A DNA stretch of 64,000 bases from Teichococcus aerophilus (GTDB lineage Bacteria; Pseudomonadota; Alphaproteobacteria; Acetobacterales; Acetobacteraceae): assembly GCF_014490485.1 (NCBI RefSeq), contig NZ_JACTVA010000020.1:24291-88290 (forward strand), in the 5' to 3' direction. The position numbers and the translations under genes are program-made. Under the pieces are notes generated by a model. It did no database searches. It was not told the DNA's origin and saw only the letters and a program-made list of their open reading frames with translations. Shown piece by piece: positions 56,289-64,000 of the stretch (its first letter is position 1; each line of letters starts with the position of its first letter).

Positions 56289-56350
56289 TTGAGAGGGGCG
56301 CCGCCCCTCTCAAACTCTCCCCGCCAAAGGCCTGAGGCCTTTGGAAACCC
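56289..56350 (+). repeat. Family C intergenic repeat tip C3
   Basis: TTTGAGAGGGGCGCCGCCCC plus TCTCAAACTC, then CCAAAGGCCTGAGGCCTTTGG plus AAACCC, almost identical to the left tip of C2. It lies 38 bp past the kinase stop. AT-rich sequence (CTGCTTTATTTCATAGTTTT) follows. Confidence 0.8.
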
Positions 56351-56549
56351 GGGTTTCGGGTGCTTCAACTAGCAGGCGGGGCCACCATAAGGTTCTGCTT
56401 TATTTCATAGTTTTCTAGACCTAGGAAAGGCGGGACCAGCCAAGGGTTCATGTCGCCTACGGCGTCCGTGACAACCTGGGCGGGTCGTCCCGTCAGTCGC
56501 AGACAACCGCCCACCAGCGAGACCCCCCAGTTCACCGCTCCACCCAAAA

Positions 56550-56603
56550 ACTCGAAGAAAGAAGATGGGGGCCTGGGGGAATTCTTTCCCCCAGCCTGCC
56601 CTC
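56550..56603 (+). repeat. Family A right-end fragment
   Basis: AAAACTCGAAGAAAGAAGAT, then CTGGGGGAATTCTTTCCCCC plus AGCC, close to the right end of A1. No family A left end is present; the left side of this gap is a family C tip, so this may be a hybrid element facing the AsnC gene end. Confidence 0.65.
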
Positions 56604-56640
56604 ACGTTTCAAACGCGCGGGCAACCAGCGCGCCTGTCCC

Positions 56641-57126
56641 CTACCCCACCACTCCCATCGGCTTCGCATCCCCCGCCCCCACCACTTCCCGCATGGCGAT
56701 GATGGTGCGGAAGGCGCGCACGTTCGGGTCGTCGTGGAACACGTCCCGAGTGAAGGCTTCGTAGGCTTCCATGCTGGCCAGGCGCAGCAGCAGCACGAAG
56801 TCGGCGTCGCCGGTGACGTACCAGGCCTGCCGCACTTCCGGCCGGTTGCGCAGCTTGCGGGTGAAGGCGTCCAGCGCCGCCGAGCCTTCGCGTTCCAGCG
56901 ACACCAGCACATGCATGGTCAGCGGCGCCCCCAGCACGGCGGGATGCACCACGGAGATGTCGGCGGTGATGATGCCGTCCTGCCGCAGCCGGCGCAGGCG
57001 CCGCAGCACCGCGCTTTCCGACAGCCCGACCCGCTCGGCCAGTTCCCGCGCCGGCAGCTGGTTGTTCACCTGCACCTGCGCCAACAGGGCATGGTCGAAG
57101 CGGTCGAGGGTGACGGATTTGGGCAA
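56641..57126 (-). CDS. Lrp/AsnC-family regulator
   Basis: 161 residues from a TTG at 57126 preceded by GGAAGGGG; no in-frame ATG fits. HTH LDRFDHALLAQVQVNNQLPA, then RELAERVGLSESAVLRRLRR, then a RAM effector domain with MHVLVSLEREG and YVTGDADFVLLLRLASMEAY. It probably responds to an amino acid and may control the divergent MFS gene 161 bp away. Confidence 0.88.
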   Translation of the reverse strand: MPKSVTLDRFDHALLAQVQVNNQLPARELAERVGLSESAVLRRLRRLRQDGIITADISVVHPAVLGAPLTMHVLVSLEREGSAALDAFTRKLRNRPEVRQAWYVTGDADFVLLLRLASMEAYEAFTRDVFHDDPNVRAFRTIIAMREVVGAGDAKPMGVVG

Positions 57127-57287
57127 GGCGGCCCCTTCCAGCGCTGCAAATCGCCGGAGTGTCGCAGAAAAGGGGCGCCAAGGGCCAGCGGGCGCGCGAG
57201 AATGGCCGGCATGACGGCCCAGCCTCCCCTTCGCCCCGCCACGCCGCGAACCGGCGCCCTTCCTCCTTCCTTGCCGGACCTGGGCCG

Positions 57288-58418
57288 ATGAGGGCGCCGG
57301 CCGGGCGCGCGCAGCAGGTCTCCACCCGCATCGCCTTTCTTGGCGCCGGGATAGGCATGGCGGCCTGGGCGCCGCTGGTGCCCTTCGCCAAGGCGCGCGC
57401 CGGGCTGGATGATGGCATGCTGGGCCTGCTGCTGCTGTGCCTGGGGGCGGGGTCCATCCTGGCCATGCCGCTCTCCGGCGCCCTGGCTGCCCGCTTCGGC
57501 TGCCGGCGGGTGCTGCTGGTGGCGTTCGCCGTGGCGCTGCTGGCCATGCCGGTCCTGGCCAGCGCCTCCAGCCTGCCCGTGCTGGCACTGTCCCTGTTCG
57601 TCTTCGGCGCCGGCATCGGCTCGGTCGATTGCGTGATGAACATCCAGGCCGTCATCGTCGAGCGTGACAGCGGCCGTGCGATGATGTCCGGCTTCCACGG
57701 CCTGTACAGCCTGGGCGGCATCGTCGGGGCCGGCGGCGTCAGCCTGCTGCTGGCGCTGGGGGCCACGCCGCTGCTGGCGGTGCTGGTGGTGGTGGCCGCC
57801 ATCCTCGGCGCCCTGGCCTGCGCGGCGCCGCACTTCCTGGCCTATGGCAGCCGCGGCGACGGGCCGGCCTTCGCCGTGCCGCATGGCATCGTGCTGTTCA
57901 TCGGCCTGCTCTGCTTCATCCTGTTCCTGACCGAGGGCTCGGTGCTGGACTGGAGCGCGGTGTTCCTGACGCAGGAGCACGGGCTGGATGCCGCCTATGG
58001 CGGGCTGGGCTATGCGGTGTTCTCCGTCACCATGACGGCCGGTCGGCTGGCGGGCGATGCCATCGTTCAGCGGCTGGGCGGCACCCGCATCATCATCGGC
58101 GGCGGGCTCTGCGCCGCCGGCGGCCTGGCGCTGGCCACGCTGGCACCGGGCTGGCCCGTGGCGCTGCTGGGCTACGCGCTGGTCGGCGCCGGCTGTTCCA
58201 ACATCGTGCCGGTGCTGTTCAGCGCCACCGGGCGGCAGAGCGTGATGCCGGAACACATCGCCATCCCCGCCATCACCACGCTCGGCTATGCCGGCATCCT
58301 GGCCGGCCCGGCGGCGATCGGCTTCGTCGCCCACGCCACCAGCTTGCCCGCGGCCTTCCTGGTCGTCGTCCTGCTGCTGCTGGGCGTCGCCGCCAGCGGG
58401 CGGGTGCTGAAGGTCTGA
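57288..58418 (+). CDS. MFS transporter (YbjJ-like)
   Basis: 376 residues from the ATG at 57288, about 12 membrane helices. MPLSGALAARFGCRRVLLVA is the loop 2-3 segment; MSGFHGLYSLGGIVGAGGVS and EGSVLDWSAVFLTQEHGL are typical of YbjJ-like MFS proteins. Substrate unknown. Divergent from the AsnC regulator, which suggests amino-acid-linked export or uptake. Confidence 0.87.
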   Translation: MRAPAGRAQQVSTRIAFLGAGIGMAAWAPLVPFAKARAGLDDGMLGLLLLCLGAGSILAMPLSGALAARFGCRRVLLVAFAVALLAMPVLASASSLPVLALSLFVFGAGIGSVDCVMNIQAVIVERDSGRAMMSGFHGLYSLGGIVGAGGVSLLLALGATPLLAVLVVVAAILGALACAAPHFLAYGSRGDGPAFAVPHGIVLFIGLLCFILFLTEGSVLDWSAVFLTQEHGLDAAYGGLGYAVFSVTMTAGRLAGDAIVQRLGGTRIIIGGGLCAAGGLALATLAPGWPVALLGYALVGAGCSNIVPVLFSATGRQSVMPEHIAIPAITTLGYAGILAGPAAIGFVAHATSLPAAFLVVVLLLLGVAASGRVLKV

Positions 58419-58569
58419 CGGCATCGGGGCCGGGACGCCCCGATCGTTACCAATTTGTCAGCGGGCATTTCATGAAAAATCCGCTTCTGGCCTGAAAGTC
58501 CTGAAACGCGCGCACAACCTCGCGCGTCATCCAACGCCGCGAGGCACATCCTCTCAGGATTACGGGTTC

Positions 58570-59871
58570 ATGACAGCATCCCCGGCCACCCTCGCGCCCG
58601 CCGGTCTGCCACCCGCGCGCCGCGCGTCAGCAGGCCAGCCCGGCCACCGCATCCATCGCGGGCTGGATGGGCTGAACTTCTTCCTCGCCGATGTGCGGGA
58701 TGGCCTCGGCCCCTACCTCGCCATCTACCTCCTTGCCGTGCGGGGGCCGGAGCAAGGTTGGAACCCGGCCACCATCGGCCTCGTCATGACCATCGCCGGC
58801 ATCGCCGGGCTACTGGCGCAGACCCCTGCCGGCGCGCTGATCGACCGCAGCCGCAACAAGCGCGCCATCGTCATCGCCGCCGCCATCGCCGTCACGCTGA
58901 GCTGCGTGGTCCTGCCCTTCGTCAGCAGCTTCTACGCTGTCGCCGCCACCCAGTCCGTCGCCGGCATCGCCGGGGCCATCTTTCCGCCAGCCCTCGCCGC
59001 CATCACCCTCGGCGTCGTCGGCCCCAAGGCCTTTGCCCGCCGCATCGGCCGCAACGAGGCCTTCAACCACGCCGGCAACGCCGTCTCCGCCGCGCTGGCC
59101 GCCGGCACCGCCATCTTCTTCGGACCCATCGTCGTCTTCTGGATCATGGCGCTGCTGGCCGTGGCCAGCATCGGCGCCACCCTGCTGATCCCCGCCAAGG
59201 CCATCGACGACGACGTCGCCCGCGGCCTGGACCATGCCGAGGCGGCGGACGACACGCCCGATGCCGCCCAGCCCTCCGGCCTGCAGGCGCTACTCTCCCA
59301 TCGCCCGCTGCTGATCTTCGCCGTGCTGATGGCGCTGTTCCACCTGGCCAACGCCGCCATGCTGCCCACCGTCGGCCAGCAGCTCACCCAGGTGGTGGGG
59401 GAAGCGCACGCCACCTCCCTCATCGCCGTCTGCATCGTCGCCGCGCAGTGCGTGATGGTGCCGGTGGCCATGCTGGCGGCAACGCAGGCGGAACGCTGGG
59501 GGCGCAAGCCGGTCTTCCTCTGCGCCTTCGGCGTGCTGGCCTTGCGAGGCCTGCTCTACACCTTTTCCGACAGCCCCTACTGGCTGCTGGGCGTGCAGCT
59601 GCTGGACGGCGTCGGCGCCGGCATCTTCGGCGCGCTGTTCCCGGTGGTGGTGGCGGACCTGACGCGCGGCACCGGCCGCTTCAACGTCAGCCAGGGCGCC
59701 ATCGCCACGGCCCAGGGCGTCGGCGCCGCCCTCAGCGCGACACTGGCCGGCAGCATCGTCTTCGGCGCCGGCTACTCGGCGGCCTTCCTCACCCTGGGCG
59801 CCATCGCGGCCATCGGCTTCCTCGGCTACCTCTTCGCGATGCCGGAGACGAAGGACCATGCCGGGGGGTGA
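58570..59871 (+). CDS. MFS transporter
   Basis: 433 residues, about 12 helices, with a ~30-residue polar N-terminus. Loop 2-3 GALIDRSRNKRAIVIAAAIA, a central cytoplasmic loop rich in Asp (AIDDDVARGLDHAEAADDTP), and loop 8-9 ERWGRKPVFLCAFG. Similar proteins are annotated as MFS permeases without known substrate. 151 bp after the previous MFS gene; repeat A11 follows. Confidence 0.87.
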   Translation: MTASPATLAPAGLPPARRASAGQPGHRIHRGLDGLNFFLADVRDGLGPYLAIYLLAVRGPEQGWNPATIGLVMTIAGIAGLLAQTPAGALIDRSRNKRAIVIAAAIAVTLSCVVLPFVSSFYAVAATQSVAGIAGAIFPPALAAITLGVVGPKAFARRIGRNEAFNHAGNAVSAALAAGTAIFFGPIVVFWIMALLAVASIGATLLIPAKAIDDDVARGLDHAEAADDTPDAAQPSGLQALLSHRPLLIFAVLMALFHLANAAMLPTVGQQLTQVVGEAHATSLIAVCIVAAQCVMVPVAMLAATQAERWGRKPVFLCAFGVLALRGLLYTFSDSPYWLLGVQLLDGVGAGIFGALFPVVVADLTRGTGRFNVSQGAIATAQGVGAALSATLAGSIVFGAGYSAAFLTLGAIAAIGFLGYLFAMPETKDHAGG

Positions 59872-59923
59872 GCGAGGGGTTCGACAGTCGCGGCGTAGGT
59901 GGTTGAGATTTCGGAAAAAGGAA

Positions 59924-60168
59924 GAAGGCCGGGGAACGAATTCCCCGGACCCCTTCTTTTTTCTGCGAGTTGGGCGCAGCGCTGCAGGACTGAGAGCGGA
60001 TGCTCTTCGATGTTTTTATAAATGGGCCATCAGGGCTGAACCGTCCGTCGCCGGCGGTCTGAGACCTCCAGCGCACCCAGCCATTTCAAGCGCACCGCCT
60101 CAACAGCCACACCCGAAAAACTCGAAAAGAAGAAAGATGGGGTCCGGGGAATTCCTTCCCCGGCCTTC
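59924..60168 (+). repeat. Family A intergenic repeat A11
   Basis: 245 bp. Ends GAAGGCCGGGGAACGAATTC and GGGGAATTCCTTCCCCGGCC; core GGCTGAACCGTCCGTCGCC with a diverged palindrome (CGGCGGTCTGAGACCTCCA). The following 319 bp to the Bug gene show no feature. Confidence 0.9.
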
Positions 60169-60487
60169 GCTTCCTTGCTTCATCTATCCATCTCCCGGGA
60201 TAGGTTTTCGTTGGCCTACGCATCCCGTCTCCAGAATGCTCCATACGCCCATCGACATCAGGCGCGGTCGACGAACGACAAGGCCAAATCCCGGGCACCT
60301 TCATGCAGGCCGGGTGAAGCTGCGCTGCCGGGGCAGCCTGACCACAGGCACGCCCCTTCCAGGTTGAAGCGAAGACCGGCCGTTCCGCCACCCCAGCAAC
60401 ACGCTGGCGCGACGCCACCTCGCACCGCATGATATCCTGCTGAGGGCGCGCGCCGGGGCGGCGCATTGGGGACGAGGACGGGACTGG

Positions 60488-61459
60488 ATGCTGGGACGGC
60501 GTGATTTTTCGCGGGTGTTGGCCGGGGCGGCGCTGCTGCCGGTGGCGGCGCGGGCGCAGGGCGGCTGGCCCACGCATCCGCCGCGCTGGGTGGTCGGCTA
60601 TCCGCCCGGCGGCCCCAGCGATGTCTTCGCCCGGCTGATCGCCGCCTTCATCGGCCCCCGCCTGGGCCAGACCATGGTGGTGGAGAACCGCCCCGGCGGC
60701 GGTGCCGTGCTGGCCAGCGAGACCGTCTCCCGCAGCGCGCCGGATGGCTACACGCTGCTGCATACGGATAACGGCAACCTCGTCTACAACCCCGCCCTCT
60801 ACAGCCGCCTGCCCTATGATCCGGACCGGGACCTGACGGGCGTCGGCTTCATCGGCCGCTTCCCGTTGTTCCTGGTGGTGCGGCCAGATAGCCCGATCGA
60901 CAGCCTGGCCGCCTACATCGCCGCCGCGAAGCAGCGGGCGCCGACATATGGCTCGCCGGCCGTCGCTTCCCCCCACCATCTGGCGATGGAAATGCTGAAG
61001 CGCCGGGCTGGCTTCGATGCCACTCATGTGCCCTATCGCGGCGGCCCGGCGGCGATGCAGGATTTGCTCTCCGGCACCGTGGACAGCGTGTTGATCGATT
61101 GCGCCACCGGCATCCCGTTCCTGCGGGACGGCAAGGCCAGGGGGCTGGTGGTGCTGTCCGAATCCCGGTCCGCCCAGGCGCCCACCGTGCCGACCTCGGG
61201 CGAGCTGGGCATCGGCAACGCAATCGCCTTCGGCTGGCAGGCGATGTCCGCCCCCACCGGCAGCCCGGACGACGCCATCACCCGCCTGAATACCGAACTG
61301 AACGCCGCGATGGCCAGTGCCGAGATGCAGGCCCGCACCACCAGCCTCGGCATCGAGCACAGCCCGTGGTCCCCGGCGCAGCTCAACGCCTTCGTGGCGC
61401 GGGAGAGTGCCGAGTGGCGGCCGTTGATCCGCGAGCTGGGCATCCGCCTGGATAGCTGA
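60488..61459 (+). CDS. Bug-family tripartite tricarboxylate binding protein (orphan)
   Basis: 323 residues. Tat-like signal MLGRRDFSRVLAGAALLPVA. Bug signatures: VVGYPPGGPSDVFARLIAAF, VVENRPGGGAVLASETVSRS, APDGYTLLHTDNGNLVYNP and THVPYRGGPAAMQDLLSGTV. It binds a small carboxylate for a TctAB permease, none of which is in the window. The methyltransferase gene starts 5 bp downstream. Confidence 0.92.
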   Translation: MLGRRDFSRVLAGAALLPVAARAQGGWPTHPPRWVVGYPPGGPSDVFARLIAAFIGPRLGQTMVVENRPGGGAVLASETVSRSAPDGYTLLHTDNGNLVYNPALYSRLPYDPDRDLTGVGFIGRFPLFLVVRPDSPIDSLAAYIAAAKQRAPTYGSPAVASPHHLAMEMLKRRAGFDATHVPYRGGPAAMQDLLSGTVDSVLIDCATGIPFLRDGKARGLVVLSESRSAQAPTVPTSGELGIGNAIAFGWQAMSAPTGSPDDAITRLNTELNAAMASAEMQARTTSLGIEHSPWSPAQLNAFVARESAEWRPLIRELGIRLDS

Positions 61460-61464
61460 GCCGG

Positions 61465-62415
61465 ATGTTCGGCCTGCCCTGGCGCCGCACCCGCCGTGGT
61501 CCCTACGGCTTCGCGCGCGTTGGCGCCTGGAACAGCAAAGTGCTGGGCGCCGTGCTGGCCCGGCAATGCTACGAGGCCGGCCTCGCCGGCCCCGGCGTCA
61601 CACTGCCGGAGGAGCCCGAATGGGTCGGCCTGCGCGGCTGCCTGTGCCGGCAGGCGGACCTGGAATCCCCCTGGCTGCACCATTGGTGCGGCGCCATCGG
61701 CATGGTGCCCTTCTACCACCGCAAGGTGTGGGAAGCGGCTTTCATCGCCCAGGCCATCTGGGAAGCCGGGCTGCTGGCACCCGGCCAGCGCGCCCTGGGC
61801 TTCGCCGTGGGGCAGGAGGCCATGCCAGGCTTCCTCGCCACCCATGGCATGGAGGTCCTGGCCACTGACCTGGACCCGCGCGACCCACGCGCCGCCCGCT
61901 GGGCCGCCACCGGCCAGCACGGCGCCACCCGTGCCGCCGCCCCAGCCGGCCTGGCCTTCCGCCCGGTGGACATGGCGCGCATCCCGCGCGACCTGCACGG
62001 GCGCTTCGACCTCGTCTGGTCGATGTGCGCGCTGGAACACCTGGGCAGCATCCGCGCCGGCGGCACTTTCATCCTGAACGCCATGCGCTGCCTGAAGCCG
62101 GGCGGCCTGGCCGTCCATACAACGGAATTCGACCTGGACGCCGAGGGCCCGCCCCTCGCCCGCGGCGGCACCGTGCTGTTCCAGGCACGCGACATCGAAG
62201 CCCTGCAACGCCGCCTCGGCCGCGCCGGGCACGAGATGCTACCCGTGGACCTGGACCCCGGCGCAGGTCTGCTGGACCAGTTCGTGGATCAACCGCCCTA
62301 TGGCGAAGCCGACCGCTGGCCCCTCTCCCGCCCCGCCGAGACGCCGCATCTGCGCGTGCTGGTGGAGGAGCGAATCGCGACGTCGATCGGGCTGATTATC
62401 CGGGCGAAGCGCTGA
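61465..62415 (+). CDS. SAM-dependent methyltransferase (class I)
   Basis: 316 residues. A Cys-containing N-terminal part (CLCRQADLESPWLHHWCGAI) precedes a Rossmann core with ALGFAVGQEAMPGFLATHGM, VLATDLDPRDPRA, DLVWSMCALEHLGSI and CLKPGGLAVHTTEFD. The glycine motif is GFAVGQE, not a textbook GxGxG. Acceptor unknown; FkbM/glycan-type methyltransferases are possible. Transcribed with the Bug gene. Confidence 0.8.
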   Translation: MFGLPWRRTRRGPYGFARVGAWNSKVLGAVLARQCYEAGLAGPGVTLPEEPEWVGLRGCLCRQADLESPWLHHWCGAIGMVPFYHRKVWEAAFIAQAIWEAGLLAPGQRALGFAVGQEAMPGFLATHGMEVLATDLDPRDPRAARWAATGQHGATRAAAPAGLAFRPVDMARIPRDLHGRFDLVWSMCALEHLGSIRAGGTFILNAMRCLKPGGLAVHTTEFDLDAEGPPLARGGTVLFQARDIEALQRRLGRAGHEMLPVDLDPGAGLLDQFVDQPPYGEADRWPLSRPAETPHLRVLVEERIATSIGLIIRAKR

Positions 62416-62427
62416 GGGTTGGGGAGG

Positions 62428-62671
62428 AAAGGCCGGGGAAGGAATTCCCCGGACCCCATCTTCTTTTTCGGGTTTTTGCTGATGTGGCTGCTGAGAGCGC
62501 GGTCTTGAGAGACGGCTGGGTGCGCCGGAGGTCTAGGACCTCCGGCGACTGAGGGTTCAGCCCGCCTGGCCCATATATAAAATCATCCAGCAGCGTCCGC
62601 TCTCAGTCCTGAAGCGCTTCGCCAAACTCGCAGAAAAAAGAAGGGTTCGGGGAATTCTTTCCCCGGCCTTG
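62428..62671 (-). repeat. Family A intergenic repeat A12
   Basis: 244 bp. Ends AAAGGCCGGGGAAGGAATTC and GGGGAATTCTTTCCCCGGCC; reverse core with a perfect palindrome CCGGAGGTCTAGGACCTCCG (62523-62547) and GACTGAGGGTTCAGCCCGCC. It begins 13 bp past the methyltransferase stop and faces the convergent tRNA gene. Confidence 0.93.
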
Positions 62672-62815
62672 CTGCCCCCTGAACGCAACACCTGGCAAAG
62701 CCCGCGTCACCACAAAGCAGGGCCCGAAACAGCACCAAACCAACCGCCAGAATGTCGAGGAATGGTCGAATGGTCATCGCGGCCTGGCCCAGGATCGCGG
62801 CGCGCGGGGTATGTT

Positions 62816-63121
62816 TGCGGACGGCGGGACTTGAACCCGCACTCCCCGAGGGGAACCAGATTTTCGTACCACCTCGGCTTTCGCCGCCGCCACGCGATGG
62901 GGCGTTCGTGGTCTGGACTGTCCCTTCACCATGGCCGTTGGTCTGGCCGAAGGTGCCGCCCGTCCAGTCTCTACACCTTCCCCGTGTGGGGCTTGGCTCG
63001 GGATTGGCCTGGGGCCGTGTGGCCCGTTAGCGTTCCCCGACTTTGAGCGGTTCTACCGCGCGGATTTCCCCGCGGGCACTCCAATTGAAGTCTGTTGCGT
63101 CTACCATTCCGCCACGTCCGC
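62816..63121 (-). tRNA. tRNA-Leu(UAA), interrupted by a group I intron
   Basis: Exon 1 is 63121-63088, exon 2 is 62864-62816. Acceptor stem GCGGACG/CGTCCGC (7 bp), D-arm with TGGTAGACGC, anticodon stem ACAGA/TCTGG (4 pairs plus one mismatch), seven-base loop CTTAAAA after splicing giving anticodon UAA, a class II variable arm (TTCCCCTCGGGGAGT), and T-arm GCGGGTTCAAGTCCCGC. CCA is not encoded. The long variable arm fits leucine. Without removal of the 223-nt insertion no anticodon loop can form. Confidence 0.96.
62865..63087 (-). ncRNA. Group I (IC3-type) self-splicing intron in tRNA-Leu(UAA)
   Basis: 223 nt inserted between U34 and A35 of the anticodon, the site used in cyanobacterial and plastid tRNA-Leu(UAA). 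Core segments read on the minus strand: P-like GGTAGAACCGCTCAAAG, Q-like CAATCCCGAGCCAAGCC, R-like GGTGTAGAGACTGGACGGG, S-like GAAGGGACAGTCCAGACCAC. P7 can form between GACTG and CAGTC. Exon 1 ends in U, which can pair as a U-G wobble in P1 (ACTT with GAGT), and the intron ends in G (62865). No endonuclease gene inside. Confidence 0.93.
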
Positions 63122-63196
63122 GTGGGCGGCGGATGGCATAGCGCGGCGGGGCGGGCCGCGCGATAGCCAAAGTGGCGCCGATGGCGTGCGGCGGCT

Positions 63197-64000
63197 TCAG
63201 CCCATCGCCGGCATCGCCCGGCCGCCGACCAGGCGCAGGATGCGGGTCGGCCGCTCCATCCCCAGCAGGCGGTGCGCGATGAGGATGACGCTGCGGCCTT
63301 CCGTCGCGCTCTCCAACGTCTCCAAGAAGGCGCGTTCGGCGGAGGGGTCGAGGCCCGCCGCCGGCTCGTCCAGGATCAGGATACGGGCGGGGGAGAGCAG
63401 CACGCGGGCCAGTGCCAGCCGCCGCCCCTGGCCGCCGGAGAAGCGGGCACCGCCCTCGCCGCAACCGGTCTCCAGGCCTTCGGGCAGGGCGCGGATGGTC
63501 TCGCCGATGCCGGCACGGTCCAGCGCTCGCCACAGCTCGGCCTCGGTGGCGTCCGGCTTGGCCAGGCGCAGGTTGGCGGCGATGCTATCGGCGAACAGGG
63601 GGGCATCCTGCGTCAGGCAGGCGATGCGGGCACGCACCGCGTCATGCGGCAGGGTGGCGATATCGACGCCGCCGAGCAGGATGCGCCCCTGGCTGGGGGC
63701 CGCGAGCTTCAGCAGCAGCGCGGCCAGCGAGGATTTGCCGGCGCCGGAGGGGCCGAGCAGCGCCAGCCGCCCGCCTTCCGGCAAGTCCAGGTCGAGCCCG
63801 GTGAAGACCGGGTCGCGGTCCTCGGCCCAGGCGAAATGCAGTCCTTCCACCTTCAGCGCGTGGCCGGCGGCGGGCTGGGCGGAGGTCGTGGGCTCGGCCA
63901 CCGGGGCGGGGGTGTCGGCGGCTTCGAACAGGCGGCGGGCACCGGCGCCGGCGGCGGCCAGGGCGGTGCCGGCACGCGGCAGCGCCGCCAGCGACTCGGC
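63197..64000 (-). CDS. cydC: CydC-like ABC exporter, ATP-binding half (5' end outside window)
   Basis: The frame runs open off the right edge, so the membrane domain is cut off; about 267 residues are visible. A linker (ALAAAGAGARRLFEAADTPA) leads to Walker [19 protein letters not shown]-loop CLTQDAPLFADSIAANL, signature FSGGQGRRLALARVLL, Walker B ILILDEPAAGLD and H-loop LIAHRLLG. The linker and nucleotide-binding domain resemble CydC, the subunit that with CydD exports cysteine/glutathione for cytochrome bd assembly. Another fused ABC exporter is possible until the rest is seen. Confidence 0.82.
   Translation of the reverse strand, partial: AESLAALPRAGTALAAAGAGARRLFEAADTPAPVAEPTTSAQPAAGHALKVEGLHFAWAEDRDPVFTGLDLDLPEGGRLALLGPSGAGKSSLAALLLKLAAPSQGRILLGGVDIATLPHDAVRARIACLTQDAPLFADSIAANLRLAKPDATEAELWRALDRAGIGETIRALPEGLETGCGEGGARFSGGQGRRLALARVLLSPARILILDEPAAGLDPSAERAFLETLESATEGRSVILIAHRLLGMERPTRILRLVGGRAMPAMG

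Noticed and set aside
62816..63121. tRNA-Leu(CAA) with an intron after the anticodon
   Set aside because: Reading TTCAA as unspliced loop gives an over-long loop; only splicing between U34 and A35 gives a seven-base loop with U33 and a terminal intron G, so the anticodon is UAA.

Overview
The window is 64 kb of high-GC bacterial chromosome, densely coded on both strands. The gene set suggests an alphaproteobacterium, most likely Acetobacteraceae of the Roseomonas type: orphan Bug and TRAP binding proteins, the zinc-ribbon/ftsE/ftsX/ydcF/plsC neighbourhood, a HemJ-type heme pathway, an SDHAF4 homologue and a XylD-type dehydratase. The genus is an inference from gene content and has not been tested by comparison.

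Layout. 1-9 kb: a sensor kinase fused to an NCS1 permease, entering from the left edge, with its LuxR-type response regulator, followed by a complete urease operon ureDABCEFG. 9-15 kb (minus strand): a sugar-acid cluster (XylD-like dehydratase, 2-keto-3-deoxyaldonate-type SDR, FAH-family hydrolase, secreted hydrolase). 15-24.5 kb: cspA, a secreted hydrolase-like protein, htpX, sdhAF4, tadA, a class I glutamine amidotransferase, rluB, rsmD, trmB. 24.5-34 kb (minus strand): metK, dapB, rho, dnaJ, dnaK, grpE. 34-42.5 kb: hemH-HAD-hemJ, a DUF2125 protein, a ChaC-like enzyme, a DnaA-box-rich, locally AT-rich spacer that could be a replication origin, then plsC-ydcF-ftsX-ftsE and a divergent zinc-ribbon gene. 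42.5-62.4 kb: orphan transport-binding proteins, uppP, a GntR regulator, a hydrolase/gamma-glutamyltransferase pair, an MCP, a lipoprotein, bactofilin, adenosine kinase, an AsnC regulator, two MFS transporters and a methyltransferase. 62.8-63.1 kb: tRNA-Leu(UAA) interrupted by a small group I intron. The right edge cuts a CydC-like ABC exporter gene.

The most unusual feature is a set of intergenic repeats. Family A has twelve copies, most of them 240-260 bp, plus two fragments. Each copy has long terminal inverted repeats carrying a GGGGAATTCCCC-type hairpin followed by a T-rich tract, and most have a perfect or near-perfect central palindrome. Most copies start within about 0-55 bp of a stop codon, so they look like portable bidirectional terminators. 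Families B and C are built from different double hairpins and sit in the same kind of place. A short family D has 11-12 bp inverted ends. None of them contains a transposase gene.

Working together: the permease-kinase and its regulator directly precede urease and may link a nitrogen-compound signal to urea use. The minus-strand cluster at 9.4-14.3 kb would convert an aldonate to pyruvate plus a two- or three-carbon acid. hemH and hemJ give the last two steps of protoheme synthesis. grpE, dnaK and dnaJ form the Hsp70 system. ftsE and ftsX form the divisome ABC complex.
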